Source of the DNA: Hymenobacter ginkgonis
GTDB taxonomy: Bacteria; Bacteroidota; Bacteroidia; Cytophagales; Hymenobacteraceae
DNA: 64,000 nt
NCBI RefSeq assembly: GCF_009755225.1
Contig: NZ_WQKZ01000008.1
Coordinates: 62,001-126,000, forward strand
Direction of reading: 5' to 3'
The stretch's first letter is position 1. Each line of letters begins with the position of its first letter. Below, in pieces: positions 51,895 through 60,081 of this stretch. Made by a program: the position numbers and the translations under genes. The notes beneath the pieces are model-generated. The model searched no databases and was not told where the DNA came from. It saw nothing but the letters and a program-made list of their open reading frames with translations.

Positions 51895-52518
51895 ATGCAT
51901 AACATCGTTCTATTCGGCCCGCCCGGCGCGGGCAAAGGCACCCAAAGCCAGAAGCTCATCGCCCAGTATAACCTGGTGCACCTGAGCACCGGCGACTTGT
52001 TGCGGGCCCAGATTACGGAAGGAACTGCCCTCGGCCTGAAAGCTAAAAAGCTGATGGACGAAGGCCTGCTCGTACCCGATGAGGTGGTTATCGGCATGAT
52101 TGGCAGCGCATTGAGTGCTAACCAGCAAGCCGCTGGTTTCATTTTCGATGGCTTCCCGCGTACCACGGCCCAGGCCGAAAGCCTCGACCGCCTACTGGCC
52201 GAGCACCACACCAAGGTAGCCTGCATGATTGCCCTCGAAGTAGGGGAGGAGGAGTTGGTGAAGCGCTTGCTCGAGCGCGGCAAAACCAGCGGCCGCCCCG
52301 ACGACCAGGACGAAACCAAAATCCGCCGCCGCGTAACTGTTTACAACACTGAAACTGCGCAAGTCGCTGGCTATTATGCCGCTCAGCATAAGTTTCACGC
52401 TCTCAACGGCATTGGCAATATCGACGATATTTTTGCCCAAATCTGCCTGCTCATCGACCAGCACAAGCCGGCCGTAGATGAGGCGCCCGCCGCCGCTACC
52501 CGCGAGGTAAAGGCGTAG
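51895..52518 (+). CDS. adk: Adenylate kinase
   Basis: It converts AMP and ATP to two ADP. The 207-residue product has the P-loop FGPPGAGKGTQSQ (6-18), the NMP-binding HLSTGDLLRAQITEG, DGFPRTTAQAESLDRLL (about 84-100) and a short lid with LERGKTSGRPDDQDETKIRRR. The short lid lacks the four-Cys zinc site of some bacteria. The last 15 residues are an extra Ala/Pro tail. A long inverted repeat follows, separating it from obg. Confidence 0.95.
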   Translation: MHNIVLFGPPGAGKGTQSQKLIAQYNLVHLSTGDLLRAQITEGTALGLKAKKLMDEGLLVPDEVVIGMIGSALSANQQAAGFIFDGFPRTTAQAESLDRLLAEHHTKVACMIALEVGEEELVKRLLERGKTSGRPDDQDETKIRRRVTVYNTETAQVAGYYAAQHKFHALNGIGNIDDIFAQICLLIDQHKPAVDEAPAAATREVKA

Positions 52519-52546
52519 GGCTTGCTTCCCGCTAGCGTTGGCGTTG

Positions 52547-52654
52547 AAAAGAACGTCATGCTGAGCCCCGCGAAGCATCTCGCGTGCAGTTGTTAGGCAC
52601 TACCTAGCGGCAGCACCCGAGATGCTTCGCGGGGCTCAGCATGACGTTCTTTTT
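52547..52654. repeat. Intergenic long inverted repeat, family A, copy 2
   Basis: Arms of about 36 bases (52547-52582 with 52618-52654) begin AAAAGAACGTCATGCTGAGC and mirror at the far end with GACGTTC and T5. The variable inner arm is CCCGCGAAGCATCTCG. The loop is about 35 bases. It lies between adk and obg and can terminate transcription both ways. Confidence 0.85.
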
Positions 52655-52689
52655 GACCTATAATTTTCAAACTCATACCTTTTGCTACC

Positions 52690-53685
52690 GTGGCTAATAA
52701 TAACTTCATCGATTACGTCAAAATCACCTGCCGTTCGGGCAAGGGTGGGGCGGGCTCGCACCACTTCTTCCGGGCCAAAGGACTGCCCAACGGCGGCCCC
52801 GACGGCGGCGACGGGGGTAGGGGCGGCCACATTATCTTGGAAGGCAGCTCGCAACTCTGGACACTGCTGCACCTACAATACCGCAAGCACCTTTTTGCGC
52901 AGGATGGCGAGGGTGGCGGCCCAAACCTGCGCTCCGGCGCGCAGGGCGAGGATATTGTCATTCAGGTGCCGCTGGGCACCGTGGCGCGCGACGCTGAAAC
53001 GGGCGAAATGAAGCTCGAAATTACGGAGGAAGGCCAACGCCTTATCCTCACGCCTGGCGGCCGCGGAGGCCTTGGCAACGACCACTTTAAGACTTCTACC
53101 AACCAGGCGCCGCAGTATGCTCAGCCCGGCGAGCCAGCCATTGAGGAGCAGGTTATTCTAGAGCTCAAGCTGCTGGCCGATGTAGGCCTGGTGGGCTTCC
53201 CCAACGCGGGTAAAAGCACCTTGCTTTCAGTCGTGTCGGCGGCCAAGCCCAAGATTGCCGACTACGCGTTCACGACCTTGGTGCCCAACCTGGGGGTAGT
53301 AGCCTACCGTGATTATCAATCATTTGTGATGGCCGACATTCCGGGCATCATTGAGGGCGCGGCCGAGGGCCGAGGCTTGGGTACGCGCTTCCTGCGCCAC
53401 ATCGAGCGCAACTCTATGCTGCTCTTTATGATAAGCTGCGATAGCAAAGACATTGCCGCCGAATACGCGGTATTGCTGGGCGAATTGCAGCAATTCAACC
53501 CCGATTTGTTGGATAAAAAGCGCCTGCTGGCCATCACCAAGTCCGACATGCTCGACGAAGAATTGGAAGCCGACATCTTAGCCTCCCTACCCCCCGATTT
53601 GCCACCGACCGTCTTCATCTCCAGCCTCACTAACAAAAATATCCAGCGGCTGAAGGACATGATTTGGGGCGCACTGCACGAGTAA
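52690..53685 (+). CDS. obg: GTPase Obg/CgtA
   Basis: This GTPase takes part in ribosome assembly and the stress response. A GTG start at 52690 gives MANNNFIDYVKITCRSGKGG, a perfect fit to the family. The 331-residue product has the Gly-rich OBG fold (1-158, with GGPDGGDGGRGG), the G1 loop GFPNAGKSTLLS (about 168-179), DIPGIIEGAAEG (G3) and ITKSD (G4, NKxD-like). The C-terminal OCT domain of some Obg proteins is absent, as usual in this phylum. It lies in a row of housekeeping genes with adk. Confidence 0.95.
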   Translation: MANNNFIDYVKITCRSGKGGAGSHHFFRAKGLPNGGPDGGDGGRGGHIILEGSSQLWTLLHLQYRKHLFAQDGEGGGPNLRSGAQGEDIVIQVPLGTVARDAETGEMKLEITEEGQRLILTPGGRGGLGNDHFKTSTNQAPQYAQPGEPAIEEQVILELKLLADVGLVGFPNAGKSTLLSVVSAAKPKIADYAFTTLVPNLGVVAYRDYQSFVMADIPGIIEGAAEGRGLGTRFLRHIERNSMLLFMISCDSKDIAAEYAVLLGELQQFNPDLLDKKRLLAITKSDMLDEELEADILASLPPDLPPTVFISSLTNKNIQRLKDMIWGALHE

Positions 53686-53711
53686 ATAGCGTAAGCTTAA
53701 TACTTCGTGCA

Positions 53712-54071
53712 TCATCCCTGCGGAAACCGTAGCTCAGCTAGTGTTTGGTAAACCTGCTCCGGGTCTTGTTGACCGTGGTAGTTTAGGTGGAGCAGTAGCA
53801 ACTGGTTGGTAAACAACCAGCCATCTCGGGGATGAAGCAAAAAAAAGCCTTTTGGCTTAGTCCACTGCTGGGCTATTAGTGCTAAAGGTTTTTGGGATAC
53901 TACTGACCAAGTTGCCCTACCCCCGGCAATAGTAGGAAGGTAGTGCCGGCCAATAATGAGCTGTGCTATTTCTTCGATTGTCGAATTATCAGCGGCTTCA
54001 AATAGGTAAGTGTGCGGAGCATCCGCGTCATCACCGGCTGCTACACTGCTTCTGGTAAGTTGAACTTGCAT
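53712..54071 (-). CDS. Hypothetical protein, 119 residues
   Basis: A single small protein convergent with obg and divergent from grpE. It starts MQVQLTRSSVAAGDDADAPH. It has predicted mixed strands and helices (YLFEAADNSTIEEIAQLIIG, HPRDGWLFTNQLLLLHLNYH) and no signal or membrane segment. No domain is recognised. The sequence has the aromatic and hydrophobic pattern of a real folded protein. Nothing in the context gives a role. Confidence 0.65.
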   Translation of the reverse strand: MQVQLTRSSVAAGDDADAPHTYLFEAADNSTIEEIAQLIIGRHYLPTIAGGRATWSVVSQKPLALIAQQWTKPKGFFLLHPRDGWLFTNQLLLLHLNYHGQQDPEQVYQTLAELRFPQG

Positions 54072-54247
54072 AAGAAAAATCAGTGTCTAGGACAAAACAG
54101 TCAACTAACGTGACGCAAACTACAAAGTCTGCACCGGTGCCTGTGCCAAACTGGCAGCCTCCCCAGCTTTGGCAAATTCATTGAGCCTTACCCATCACCC
54201 ATATGGGAACCCCTTTCACCAGCCGATTCCGCCATTTTTTCCAGAAA

Positions 54248-54817
54248 ATGACTGACGATAAGAATATGAATCCAGACGACCAGCCCCTGACTGACAGCGC
54301 TACCGAGCACATCGCCGGCGAGCAGGACCTTACTACTGACGCGGCTACCCCCGAGGTGGGCGCTAGCGAAGGCAGCACCCGCGCAGAAACCGAGCTGGCC
54401 GACCTCAAAGACAAATACCTGCGCCTGGCCGCCGAGTTTGAGAATTACAAGCGCCGCACTGCGAAGGAGCGTACCGACCTCTTCAAAACGGCCAACCAGG
54501 AACTGATGGTGGCCTTGCTACCCGTGCTCGACGATTTTGACCGCGCCCGCCAGCATACCCAGGGCACTGCCGACCCAGCCGCGCTGCAAAACGCACTTGA
54601 TATTACGCATAATAAGCTCAGCAAGACCTTGCAGCAGAAGGGCTTAGCCTTAATGGAAGCTAAGGGCGGTGATTTCGACGCCGACTTGCACGAGGCCATC
54701 ACGCAAATTCCAGCTCCGAGCGACGATTTGCGCGGCAAGATTGTTGAGGAGATTGAAAAAGGCTATTACTTAGGTGATAAGGTTATCCGCCACGCCAAAG
54801 TGGTGTTGGGACAATAA
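54248..54817 (+). CDS. grpE: Nucleotide exchange factor GrpE
   Basis: It releases ADP from DnaK. The ATG at 54248 (MTDDKNMNPDDQPLTD) is chosen because homologues begin with a short acidic disordered tail; an ATG at 54203 would add 15 residues. The 189-residue protein has a long helix (ELADLKDKYLRLAAEFENYKRRTAKER) that forms the dimer stalk. The C-terminal beta domain (QLLPVLDDFDRARQH region to GDFDADLHEAITQ and RGKIVEEIEKGYYLGDKVIRHAKVVLGQ) follows. It stands just before dnaJ, as expected for chaperone partners. No dnaK is nearby. Confidence 0.95.
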   Translation: MTDDKNMNPDDQPLTDSATEHIAGEQDLTTDAATPEVGASEGSTRAETELADLKDKYLRLAAEFENYKRRTAKERTDLFKTANQELMVALLPVLDDFDRARQHTQGTADPAALQNALDITHNKLSKTLQQKGLALMEAKGGDFDADLHEAITQIPAPSDDLRGKIVEEIEKGYYLGDKVIRHAKVVLGQ

Positions 54818-54828
54818 ACTCTATTTAT

Positions 54829-54942
54829 ACTTGTCATTGCGAGCAAAAAGAAGCAAGCGCATCCGAACGACTCCGTCCACGCTGGTAGCGTGCTGTTAGC
54901 TTGTTAGGGTGCGCTTGCTTCTTTTTGCTCGCAATGACAAGT
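54829..54942. repeat. Intergenic long inverted repeat, family B
   Basis: Arms of about 35 bases, CTTGTCATTGCGAGC-type outer module then an AAAAAGAAGCAAGCG part, mirror almost perfectly. The loop is about 40 bases. The outer module differs from family A but belongs to the well-known TTGTCATTGCGAGC-type palindromes seen in many bacteria. It separates grpE from dnaJ. Confidence 0.85.
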
Positions 54943-54958
54943 CATTTTCTAAAGAAAA

Positions 54959-56101
54959 ATGGCAACCAAGCGCGATTATTACGAAGTATTAGGGATAGCA
55001 AAAAATGCGGAAGGCGACGTCATTAAGTCGGCCTACCGCAAGATGGCTATTAAGTATCACCCCGATAAAAACCCCGACGACCCCACGGCCGAGGACAAGT
55101 TTAAGGAAGCTGCTGAAGCCTACGAGGTGCTCAGCGACGCCGATAAGCGCGCCCGCTACGACCGTTTTGGGCACCAGGGCGTGGGTGGCAACGGCGGCGG
55201 TGCGCCCAATATGGAGGATATTTTCTCGCAGTTTGGCGACATTTTTGGCGGCGGCGGTGGGGGCTTCGACGGGTTCTTTGGCGGCGGTCGCGGCCAGGGC
55301 CGGCGTGTGAAGAAGGGCTCCAATTTGCGCATCAAGCTCAAGCTTGATTTGGAAGAAGTAGCTAACGGCGTCGAGAAAAAAATTAAGGTGAAACGCTACG
55401 TGGCTTGCCAGCCGTGCAGCGGTACCGGCGCCAAAAATGGCACCGAGCTCAAAACCTGTGCTACCTGCCAGGGCCAAGGCCAGGTGAAGAAAGTGGTGAA
55501 CACGATGCTCGGCCAAATGGTGAGCGCTAGCACGTGCCCTACCTGCCACGGCGAAGGCAAGACTATTTCGGCTACCTGCGATGTATGCAAAGGTGAAGGC
55601 CGCCAGCTGAATGAGGAAGTCATTCCGATTAACATTCCGGCCGGCGTTGCCAACGATATGCAGCTGAGCATGAGTGGTAAAGGCAACTTTCCGGAGCGCG
55701 GCGGCGTACCCGGCGACCTGCTCATTCAGATTGAGGAGGAGCCGCACGAGTTCCTGAAGCGCGACGGCAACAACATTATGTTCGAGCAGTACATTAGCTT
55801 CGTGGATGCCGCGCTGGGTACCAACTTAGAAGTGCCGACTATCGAAGGCAAAGTAAAAATCAAGGTAGACGCGGGTACCCAGCCGGGCAAGATTTTGCGT
55901 CTGCGCGGCAAGGGCATTAAAGACCTGAACGGCTACGGCCGCGGCGACCAGCTCATTCACCTGAATGTGTGGACGCCCAAAAACGTGAGCAACCAAGAGC
56001 GTGAGCTGTTGGAGAAGCTGCGCGACTCGGACAACTTTACGCCGCATCCTGGCAAGAACGAGAAAGGTTTCTTCGAGAAAGTGAAGGAGTATTTTCAATA
56101 A
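54959..56101 (+). CDS. dnaJ: Chaperone DnaJ
   Basis: DnaJ is the Hsp40 partner of DnaK. The 380-residue product has the J-domain (1-72) with the HPD signature at 34-36, a Gly/Phe linker (about 75-115), and four zinc-finger repeats of CxxCxGxG type: CQPCSGTG, CATCQGQG, CPTCHGEG and CDVCKGEG (about 145-215). The C-terminal substrate-binding domains follow (FPERGGVPGDLLIQIEEEPHEFLKRDGNNI). All features are present, so it is a type I DnaJ. A hairpin terminator follows. Confidence 0.96.
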   Translation: MATKRDYYEVLGIAKNAEGDVIKSAYRKMAIKYHPDKNPDDPTAEDKFKEAAEAYEVLSDADKRARYDRFGHQGVGGNGGGAPNMEDIFSQFGDIFGGGGGGFDGFFGGGRGQGRRVKKGSNLRIKLKLDLEEVANGVEKKIKVKRYVACQPCSGTGAKNGTELKTCATCQGQGQVKKVVNTMLGQMVSASTCPTCHGEGKTISATCDVCKGEGRQLNEEVIPINIPAGVANDMQLSMSGKGNFPERGGVPGDLLIQIEEEPHEFLKRDGNNIMFEQYISFVDAALGTNLEVPTIEGKVKIKVDAGTQPGKILRLRGKGIKDLNGYGRGDQLIHLNVWTPKNVSNQERELLEKLRDSDNFTPHPGKNEKGFFEKVKEYFQ

Positions 56102-56154
56102 TCAACAGATTTAAACGGATTGCCTCGATTTAGTTGATTCGTGCGGTTCGCTGA

Positions 56155-56192
56155 AGCCCTACTTAGCCATTGGCTAAGTAGGGCTTTTTTTT
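56155..56192 (+). terminator. Intrinsic terminator after dnaJ
   Basis: A 13-15-bp stem (56155-56169 with 56171-56185, effective loop three to five bases) is followed by a T run to 56192. It closes the grpE-dnaJ region. Confidence 0.85.
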
Positions 56193-56284
56193 GTGTTCTT
56201 GCGCCTTTTGCTGAGAAAAATCTGGCGGCCTGTAATGCGCAGCCGGAACCAACGATTAACCTGCTCGAAACTCCTACCCCCCGC

Positions 56285-56791
56285 ATGAGCGCTGCCCCGT
56301 CTGCTGATTTTTTGGCTGCTTTGCACGACTACCAGCCCCTTGTGCGGCGGGTGTGCCGGCTCTACTGCCAGGACGCCGACGACCGGCAGGATTTGTTTCA
56401 GGAAATCGTGCTGCAGCTGTGGCGGGCGTGGCCGCGCTACGTGCCGCAGCCCGATGCCAAGCTCAGTACCTGGCTCTACCGCATTGCCCTGAATGTGGCC
56501 ATTAGCAACTTGCGCCAGCGCATCCGCCGGCCCGCTGCGGTGGGCCTCGAGCAGGAAGCTTGGCACCTCGTGCAGCCCACCGATGGCAGCGCCTACGAGC
56601 CCGAAGAAACCGCGGCCCTCTACCGGGCCATCGACCGGCTCTCGGACGTGGACAAGGCCTTCGTGCTGCTCTACCTGGAAGACCGGCCCTACGAGGAAAT
56701 GGCCGACATCCTGGGTATTACTCAGAACAATGTGCGCGTGAAAATGCACCGAGTGCAGGAGAAGCTGCGTCGCCAACTAGTTCGTAATTAG
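56285..56791 (+). CDS. ECF-type RNA polymerase sigma factor
   Basis: The ATG at 56285 gives MSAAPSADFLAALHDYQPLV; the frame is open upstream but that part runs through the dnaJ terminator. The 168-residue protein has region 2 (LVRRVCRLYCQDADDRQDLFQEIVLQLWRAWPRY, about 19-52) and region 4 (LSDVDKAFVLLYLEDRPYEEMADILGITQNNVRVKMHRVQEKL, about 118-160) with the helix-turn-helix. It is without an extra domain. The next gene is a membrane protein 21 bases on that may be its anti-sigma factor. The trigger and target genes cannot be read. Confidence 0.9.
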   Translation: MSAAPSADFLAALHDYQPLVRRVCRLYCQDADDRQDLFQEIVLQLWRAWPRYVPQPDAKLSTWLYRIALNVAISNLRQRIRRPAAVGLEQEAWHLVQPTDGSAYEPEETAALYRAIDRLSDVDKAFVLLYLEDRPYEEMADILGITQNNVRVKMHRVQEKLRRQLVRN

Positions 56792-56812
56792 TGCTTAACG
56801 AATACCTACTCT

Positions 56813-57451
56813 ATGGAACTTGATGACTTGCGCCGTCAATGGCAGCAGCCGCAGTCAGCGCCTACGCCTACCCCCCTCACCAGTGCCGAGCTAACCCAGT
56901 TGGTGGCTCGGCAGTCGGGCAGTATCGTGGAGCAGCTGCGCCGCAATGCGCGCATAGAGCTGGCTGTCAACTACAGCTTGCTGGTGGCTTCGCTGGCATT
57001 GGCTGCCTTGGCCTCGGTGCTGTGGGTGCGGCTATTTGGGGGGTTGCTGGCGCTGGTAGCGCTGGTATGCATCTACTACTTTTATCGCAAGCTGAGCGTG
57101 TTGCGCAGCATGGACGACCCAGCGGGCGACCTGCGGGCGCACCTGGTGCGCATTACGGGGGGGCTGCGCACGCTTATCCGGTTTTATTATCGCCTCACCC
57201 TAGCCATGATTCCGGTAACGTCGGTGCTGCTGGGTGCATTGGCCCTGCTCGGGCTTTTAGGCAATTTTACGCCTACGCCATCGCGCTTGGCCTGGCTCTT
57301 AATCTTACTTGTGGGGCAGGCGGCCGTGCTGTACTGGCCCGCCTCGCGGGGCACAACGTGGTATTTGCAGCGCCTCTACGGCCAGCACCTCGACCGGCTC
57401 GAACGCCAATTGCAGGAACTCGACGACGATGAACCAGGCCGTATGGGGTAG
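56813..57451 (+). CDS. Membrane protein, putative anti-sigma partner
   Basis: The 212-residue product has a cytoplasmic N-terminal region (1-48) of MELDDLRRQWQQPQSAPTPT and an amphipathic helix. About four hydrophobic segments follow (near 50-70, 72-90, 125-148 and 155-172). A charged, helical C-terminus ends in LERQLQELDDDEPGR. It has no zinc-binding HxxxCxxC motif of classic ZAS anti-sigmas, so the partnership with the sigma factor rests on gene order. A GGGGGTAG-type octamer at its stop codon (about 57445) provides the TAG. Confidence 0.6.
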   Translation: MELDDLRRQWQQPQSAPTPTPLTSAELTQLVARQSGSIVEQLRRNARIELAVNYSLLVASLALAALASVLWVRLFGGLLALVALVCIYYFYRKLSVLRSMDDPAGDLRAHLVRITGGLRTLIRFYYRLTLAMIPVTSVLLGALALLGLLGNFTPTPSRLAWLLILLVGQAAVLYWPASRGTTWYLQRLYGQHLDRLERQLQELDDDEPGRMG

Positions 57452-57582
57452 GGCGCGCCTCCGTTCAGGACCGATAGCTACCGCTTCGGCTCGCTAAATT
57501 GCTGTTTGGCGCCCGGCAGTAGCAAGTCGCTGCCAGTGGCGGCTACTTTTACTTCGCTCTTCTTCACTTCTTCTTTCACCCT

Positions 57583-58539
57583 ATGGCACACCCTACCCCC
57601 CGGTCTATCCTTGAAGCTCGCGATGTGCGCAAGCAGTACGCCGCGCACACCGCCCTCGATGGTGTGAGCTTGGCCGTGCCCGAGCGCAGCATCTTCGGCC
57701 TGCTTGGGCCCAACGGCGCGGGCAAAACTTCGCTCATCCGCATCATTACCCAGATAACGGGGGCCGACTCGGGTGAAATCCTCTTTCAGGGTGAACGCCT
57801 GAACCCCAGCCACATCGGCCAAATTGGCTACCTGCCCGAGGAGCGTGGCCTCTATAAAAAGATGAAAGTGGGCGAGCAGCTGCTTTACCTGGCGCAGCTG
57901 CGTGGCCTGCCCCGCGCCGAAGCCGTGCAGCGCATCAAGCATTGGCTCGACCGCCTCGAGCTAAAGCTCTGGGCGCAAAAAAACGTGGAAGACCTTAGCA
58001 AAGGCATGCAGCAAAAGGTGCAGTTTATCGCCACCGTGCTGCACCAGCCCAAGCTCATTATCCTCGATGAGCCCTTCTCGGGCTTCGACCCCATCAATGC
58101 CAACCTGATTAAGGACGAAATTTTGCAGCTGCGCGACGAGGGCGCGACTATCATCTTCTCGACGCACCGCATGGAATCGGTGGAGGAATTGTGCGACAAT
58201 ATTGCGCTCATCAACCGCGCCCGCAAAGTGTTGGACGGGCCAGTTTCGCAGATTAAAAACCAGTTCAAAACCAATACCTACGAGGTAGAGGGCCAGGGCC
58301 GCCTACTGGTGGTGCACCCCGACTTTGAGGTAGTGGAGCAAAAGGAGCGCGAAAACGACCACTTCTACGCCCGCATTCAGCTACACGCCGGCACAACTCC
58401 CAACGACCTGCTGCGCTTCCTCATCAGCCAGGTGCAGGTGCAGGCGTTTCGCGAGCGCATCCCCAGCATCAACGAAATATTTATTCAGCGGGTGCGCGAA
58501 ACCATGCCCGAATCTTTAACCGAAGTAACTGCCCGCTAG
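57583..58539 (+). CDS. ABC transporter ATPase, NatA-like
   Basis: The 318-residue ATPase of the ABC-2 type has Walker A GPNGAGKTSLIR (about 43-54), signature LSKGMQQKVQF (about 138-148), Walker B LIILDEPFSGFDPIN (about 158-172) and an H-loop THRM (about 190). A C-terminal extension (about 220-318, GPVSQIKNQFKTNTYEV onwards) is typical of NatA/DrrA-like proteins. Its permease partner begins nine bases after the stop. Possible substrates are Na+, drugs or lipids; none can be chosen here. Confidence 0.9.
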   Translation: MAHPTPRSILEARDVRKQYAAHTALDGVSLAVPERSIFGLLGPNGAGKTSLIRIITQITGADSGEILFQGERLNPSHIGQIGYLPEERGLYKKMKVGEQLLYLAQLRGLPRAEAVQRIKHWLDRLELKLWAQKNVEDLSKGMQQKVQFIATVLHQPKLIILDEPFSGFDPINANLIKDEILQLRDEGATIIFSTHRMESVEELCDNIALINRARKVLDGPVSQIKNQFKTNTYEVEGQGRLLVVHPDFEVVEQKERENDHFYARIQLHAGTTPNDLLRFLISQVQVQAFRERIPSINEIFIQRVRETMPESLTEVTAR

Positions 58540-58548
58540 GCCCTTGTC

Positions 58549-59946
58549 ATGGATAAAATCTGGCTCATTATTCAGCGCGAATACCTGACGCGGGTGCGCA
58601 AAAAAAGCTTTCTGGTGATTTCGCTGCTGGCGCCGCTCTTGCTGGCGGGCTCTACTATCGCCATCAGCAAACTCAATACCGCCTCGGGCCCCGACGTGGT
58701 GGCCGTGCGCGACGAGAGCGGCCTGCACCTGGCCGAGCACCTCACCGATACTGAAGACGTGCGCTTCGTGCCCGCCGCACCGGGCTCGCTGGCCCAGGCC
58801 CAGGCGGCGTTCCAAAAAAGCAAGGACAAACAGGCGGCGCTGCTCGATTTTCCGGCCGGTTTTGCCCTCGATAGCAGCAAGGGCATTCAGCTGTTGGGCA
58901 ACGGCAACGTGCCCCTCAAGCGCCGCGAAAACATTCGCAAGGCCGTAAACAAAGCCTTGGGCGAACTGCGCATGGCGCGCTCCGGCATCAAGCAAGCCGA
59001 CATCGACCAGATGCAGGCCCGCGTCGACCTCACGGCCATCGACCTCACCCAGCAGGGGGGTAGGCGCAACGATGTGGGCACCACTACGGCCATGGCCTAC
59101 GTGCTATCCATCCTGGTTTATATGTTCATTTTCATCTACGGCGTGCAAGTGATGCGCGGCGTGAGCGAGGAAAAGTCGAACCGCATCATGGAAGTCATGA
59201 TTTCGTCGGTGAAACCCTTTCAGCTGATGATGGGCAAGATTTTGGGCATTGCGGGCGTCGTACTCACGCAGTTTGCGCTGTGGCTGGCGCTGTCGTGGGG
59301 CATTACCACGGTGCTAGTGCCCCTGTTGCTGAAGCCCGACAAGCCGGCCATAACGGCTACTACCCCCCTCAAAACGACCCCGGCTAGCGCTGCCTCTACC
59401 CCCGCGGCTGCTGCCAGCCCGGCCACCGCCGCGCCAGCGTCGGCTAGCGAGGCGGGGGTAGGGGCCACGCCGCAGCCGGGCCAGCAGTTTAGCATTTGGA
59501 GCGTGCTATCGGGGCTGCCAATTGGCAGCATCATCGGCGGGTTTTTGTTTTATTTCTTGGGTGGCTACCTGCTGTATTCGTCCATGTTTGCGGCCATTGG
59601 CTCGGCCGTGGACGACCAGACCGACGCCCAGCAATTCATGTTTCCAGTCACGATACCACTCATCCTCAGCTATATTGTGAGCATTAATGTCATCATCAAC
59701 GGCGACCCCAACGGCCCGCTGGCCTTTTGGCTGTCGATGATTCCTGTCACTTCGCCCATTGCCATGGTTATGCGCCTGCCTTTCGGTGTGCCTACTTGGC
59801 AATTGCTGCTCTCGGGCACGCTGCTGGTAGCTGGCTTTGTAGGCACTACGTGGGTAGCGGCCCGTATTTACCGCGTAGGTATTTTGATGTATGGCAAGAA
59901 AGTGACCTACAAGGAGTTGTCGAAGTGGATGTTTTATAAAGGGTAG
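58549..59946 (+). CDS. ABC-2 type permease, NatB-like
   Basis: The 465-residue membrane partner has one N-terminal helix (about 19-41), a large periplasmic part (45-165) and five or six more helices (from about 178). It has GVQVMRGVSEEKSNRIMEVMISSVKPFQLMMGKILG, the family signature for ABC-2 exporters. An unusual low-complexity insertion of Thr, Ala, Pro and Ser lies at about 265-310, between helices. Together with the upstream ATPase it forms an exporter of unknown substrate. A family A inverted repeat follows and the gene has no other partners. Confidence 0.87.
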   Translation: MDKIWLIIQREYLTRVRKKSFLVISLLAPLLLAGSTIAISKLNTASGPDVVAVRDESGLHLAEHLTDTEDVRFVPAAPGSLAQAQAAFQKSKDKQAALLDFPAGFALDSSKGIQLLGNGNVPLKRRENIRKAVNKALGELRMARSGIKQADIDQMQARVDLTAIDLTQQGGRRNDVGTTTAMAYVLSILVYMFIFIYGVQVMRGVSEEKSNRIMEVMISSVKPFQLMMGKILGIAGVVLTQFALWLALSWGITTVLVPLLLKPDKPAITATTPLKTTPASAASTPAAAASPATAAPASASEAGVGATPQPGQQFSIWSVLSGLPIGSIIGGFLFYFLGGYLLYSSMFAAIGSAVDDQTDAQQFMFPVTIPLILSYIVSINVIINGDPNGPLAFWLSMIPVTSPIAMVMRLPFGVPTWQLLLSGTLLVAGFVGTTWVAARIYRVGILMYGKKVTYKELSKWMFYKG

Positions 59947-59958
59947 GCCTTTAGAGAT

Positions 59959-60068
59959 AAAAAAGAACGTCATGCTGCCCTAAGGGAGGCATCTTGGCCG
60001 CGTCGTTGGTTACTACTTCAACGATACGGGCGAGCTGCTTCCCTTAGGGCAGCATGACGTTCTTTTTT
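59959..60068. repeat. Intergenic long inverted repeat, family A, copy 3
   Basis: Arms of about 36 bases begin AAAAAAGAACGTCATGCTG and mirror at 60033-60068. The variable part is CCCTAAGGGAGGCATCT on the left and a slightly different AGCTGCTTCCCTTAGGG on the right. The loop is about 38 bases. It lies between the ABC permease and the ChaN-like gene. Confidence 0.85.
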
Positions 60069-60081
60069 AGTGTTCTTTTGT

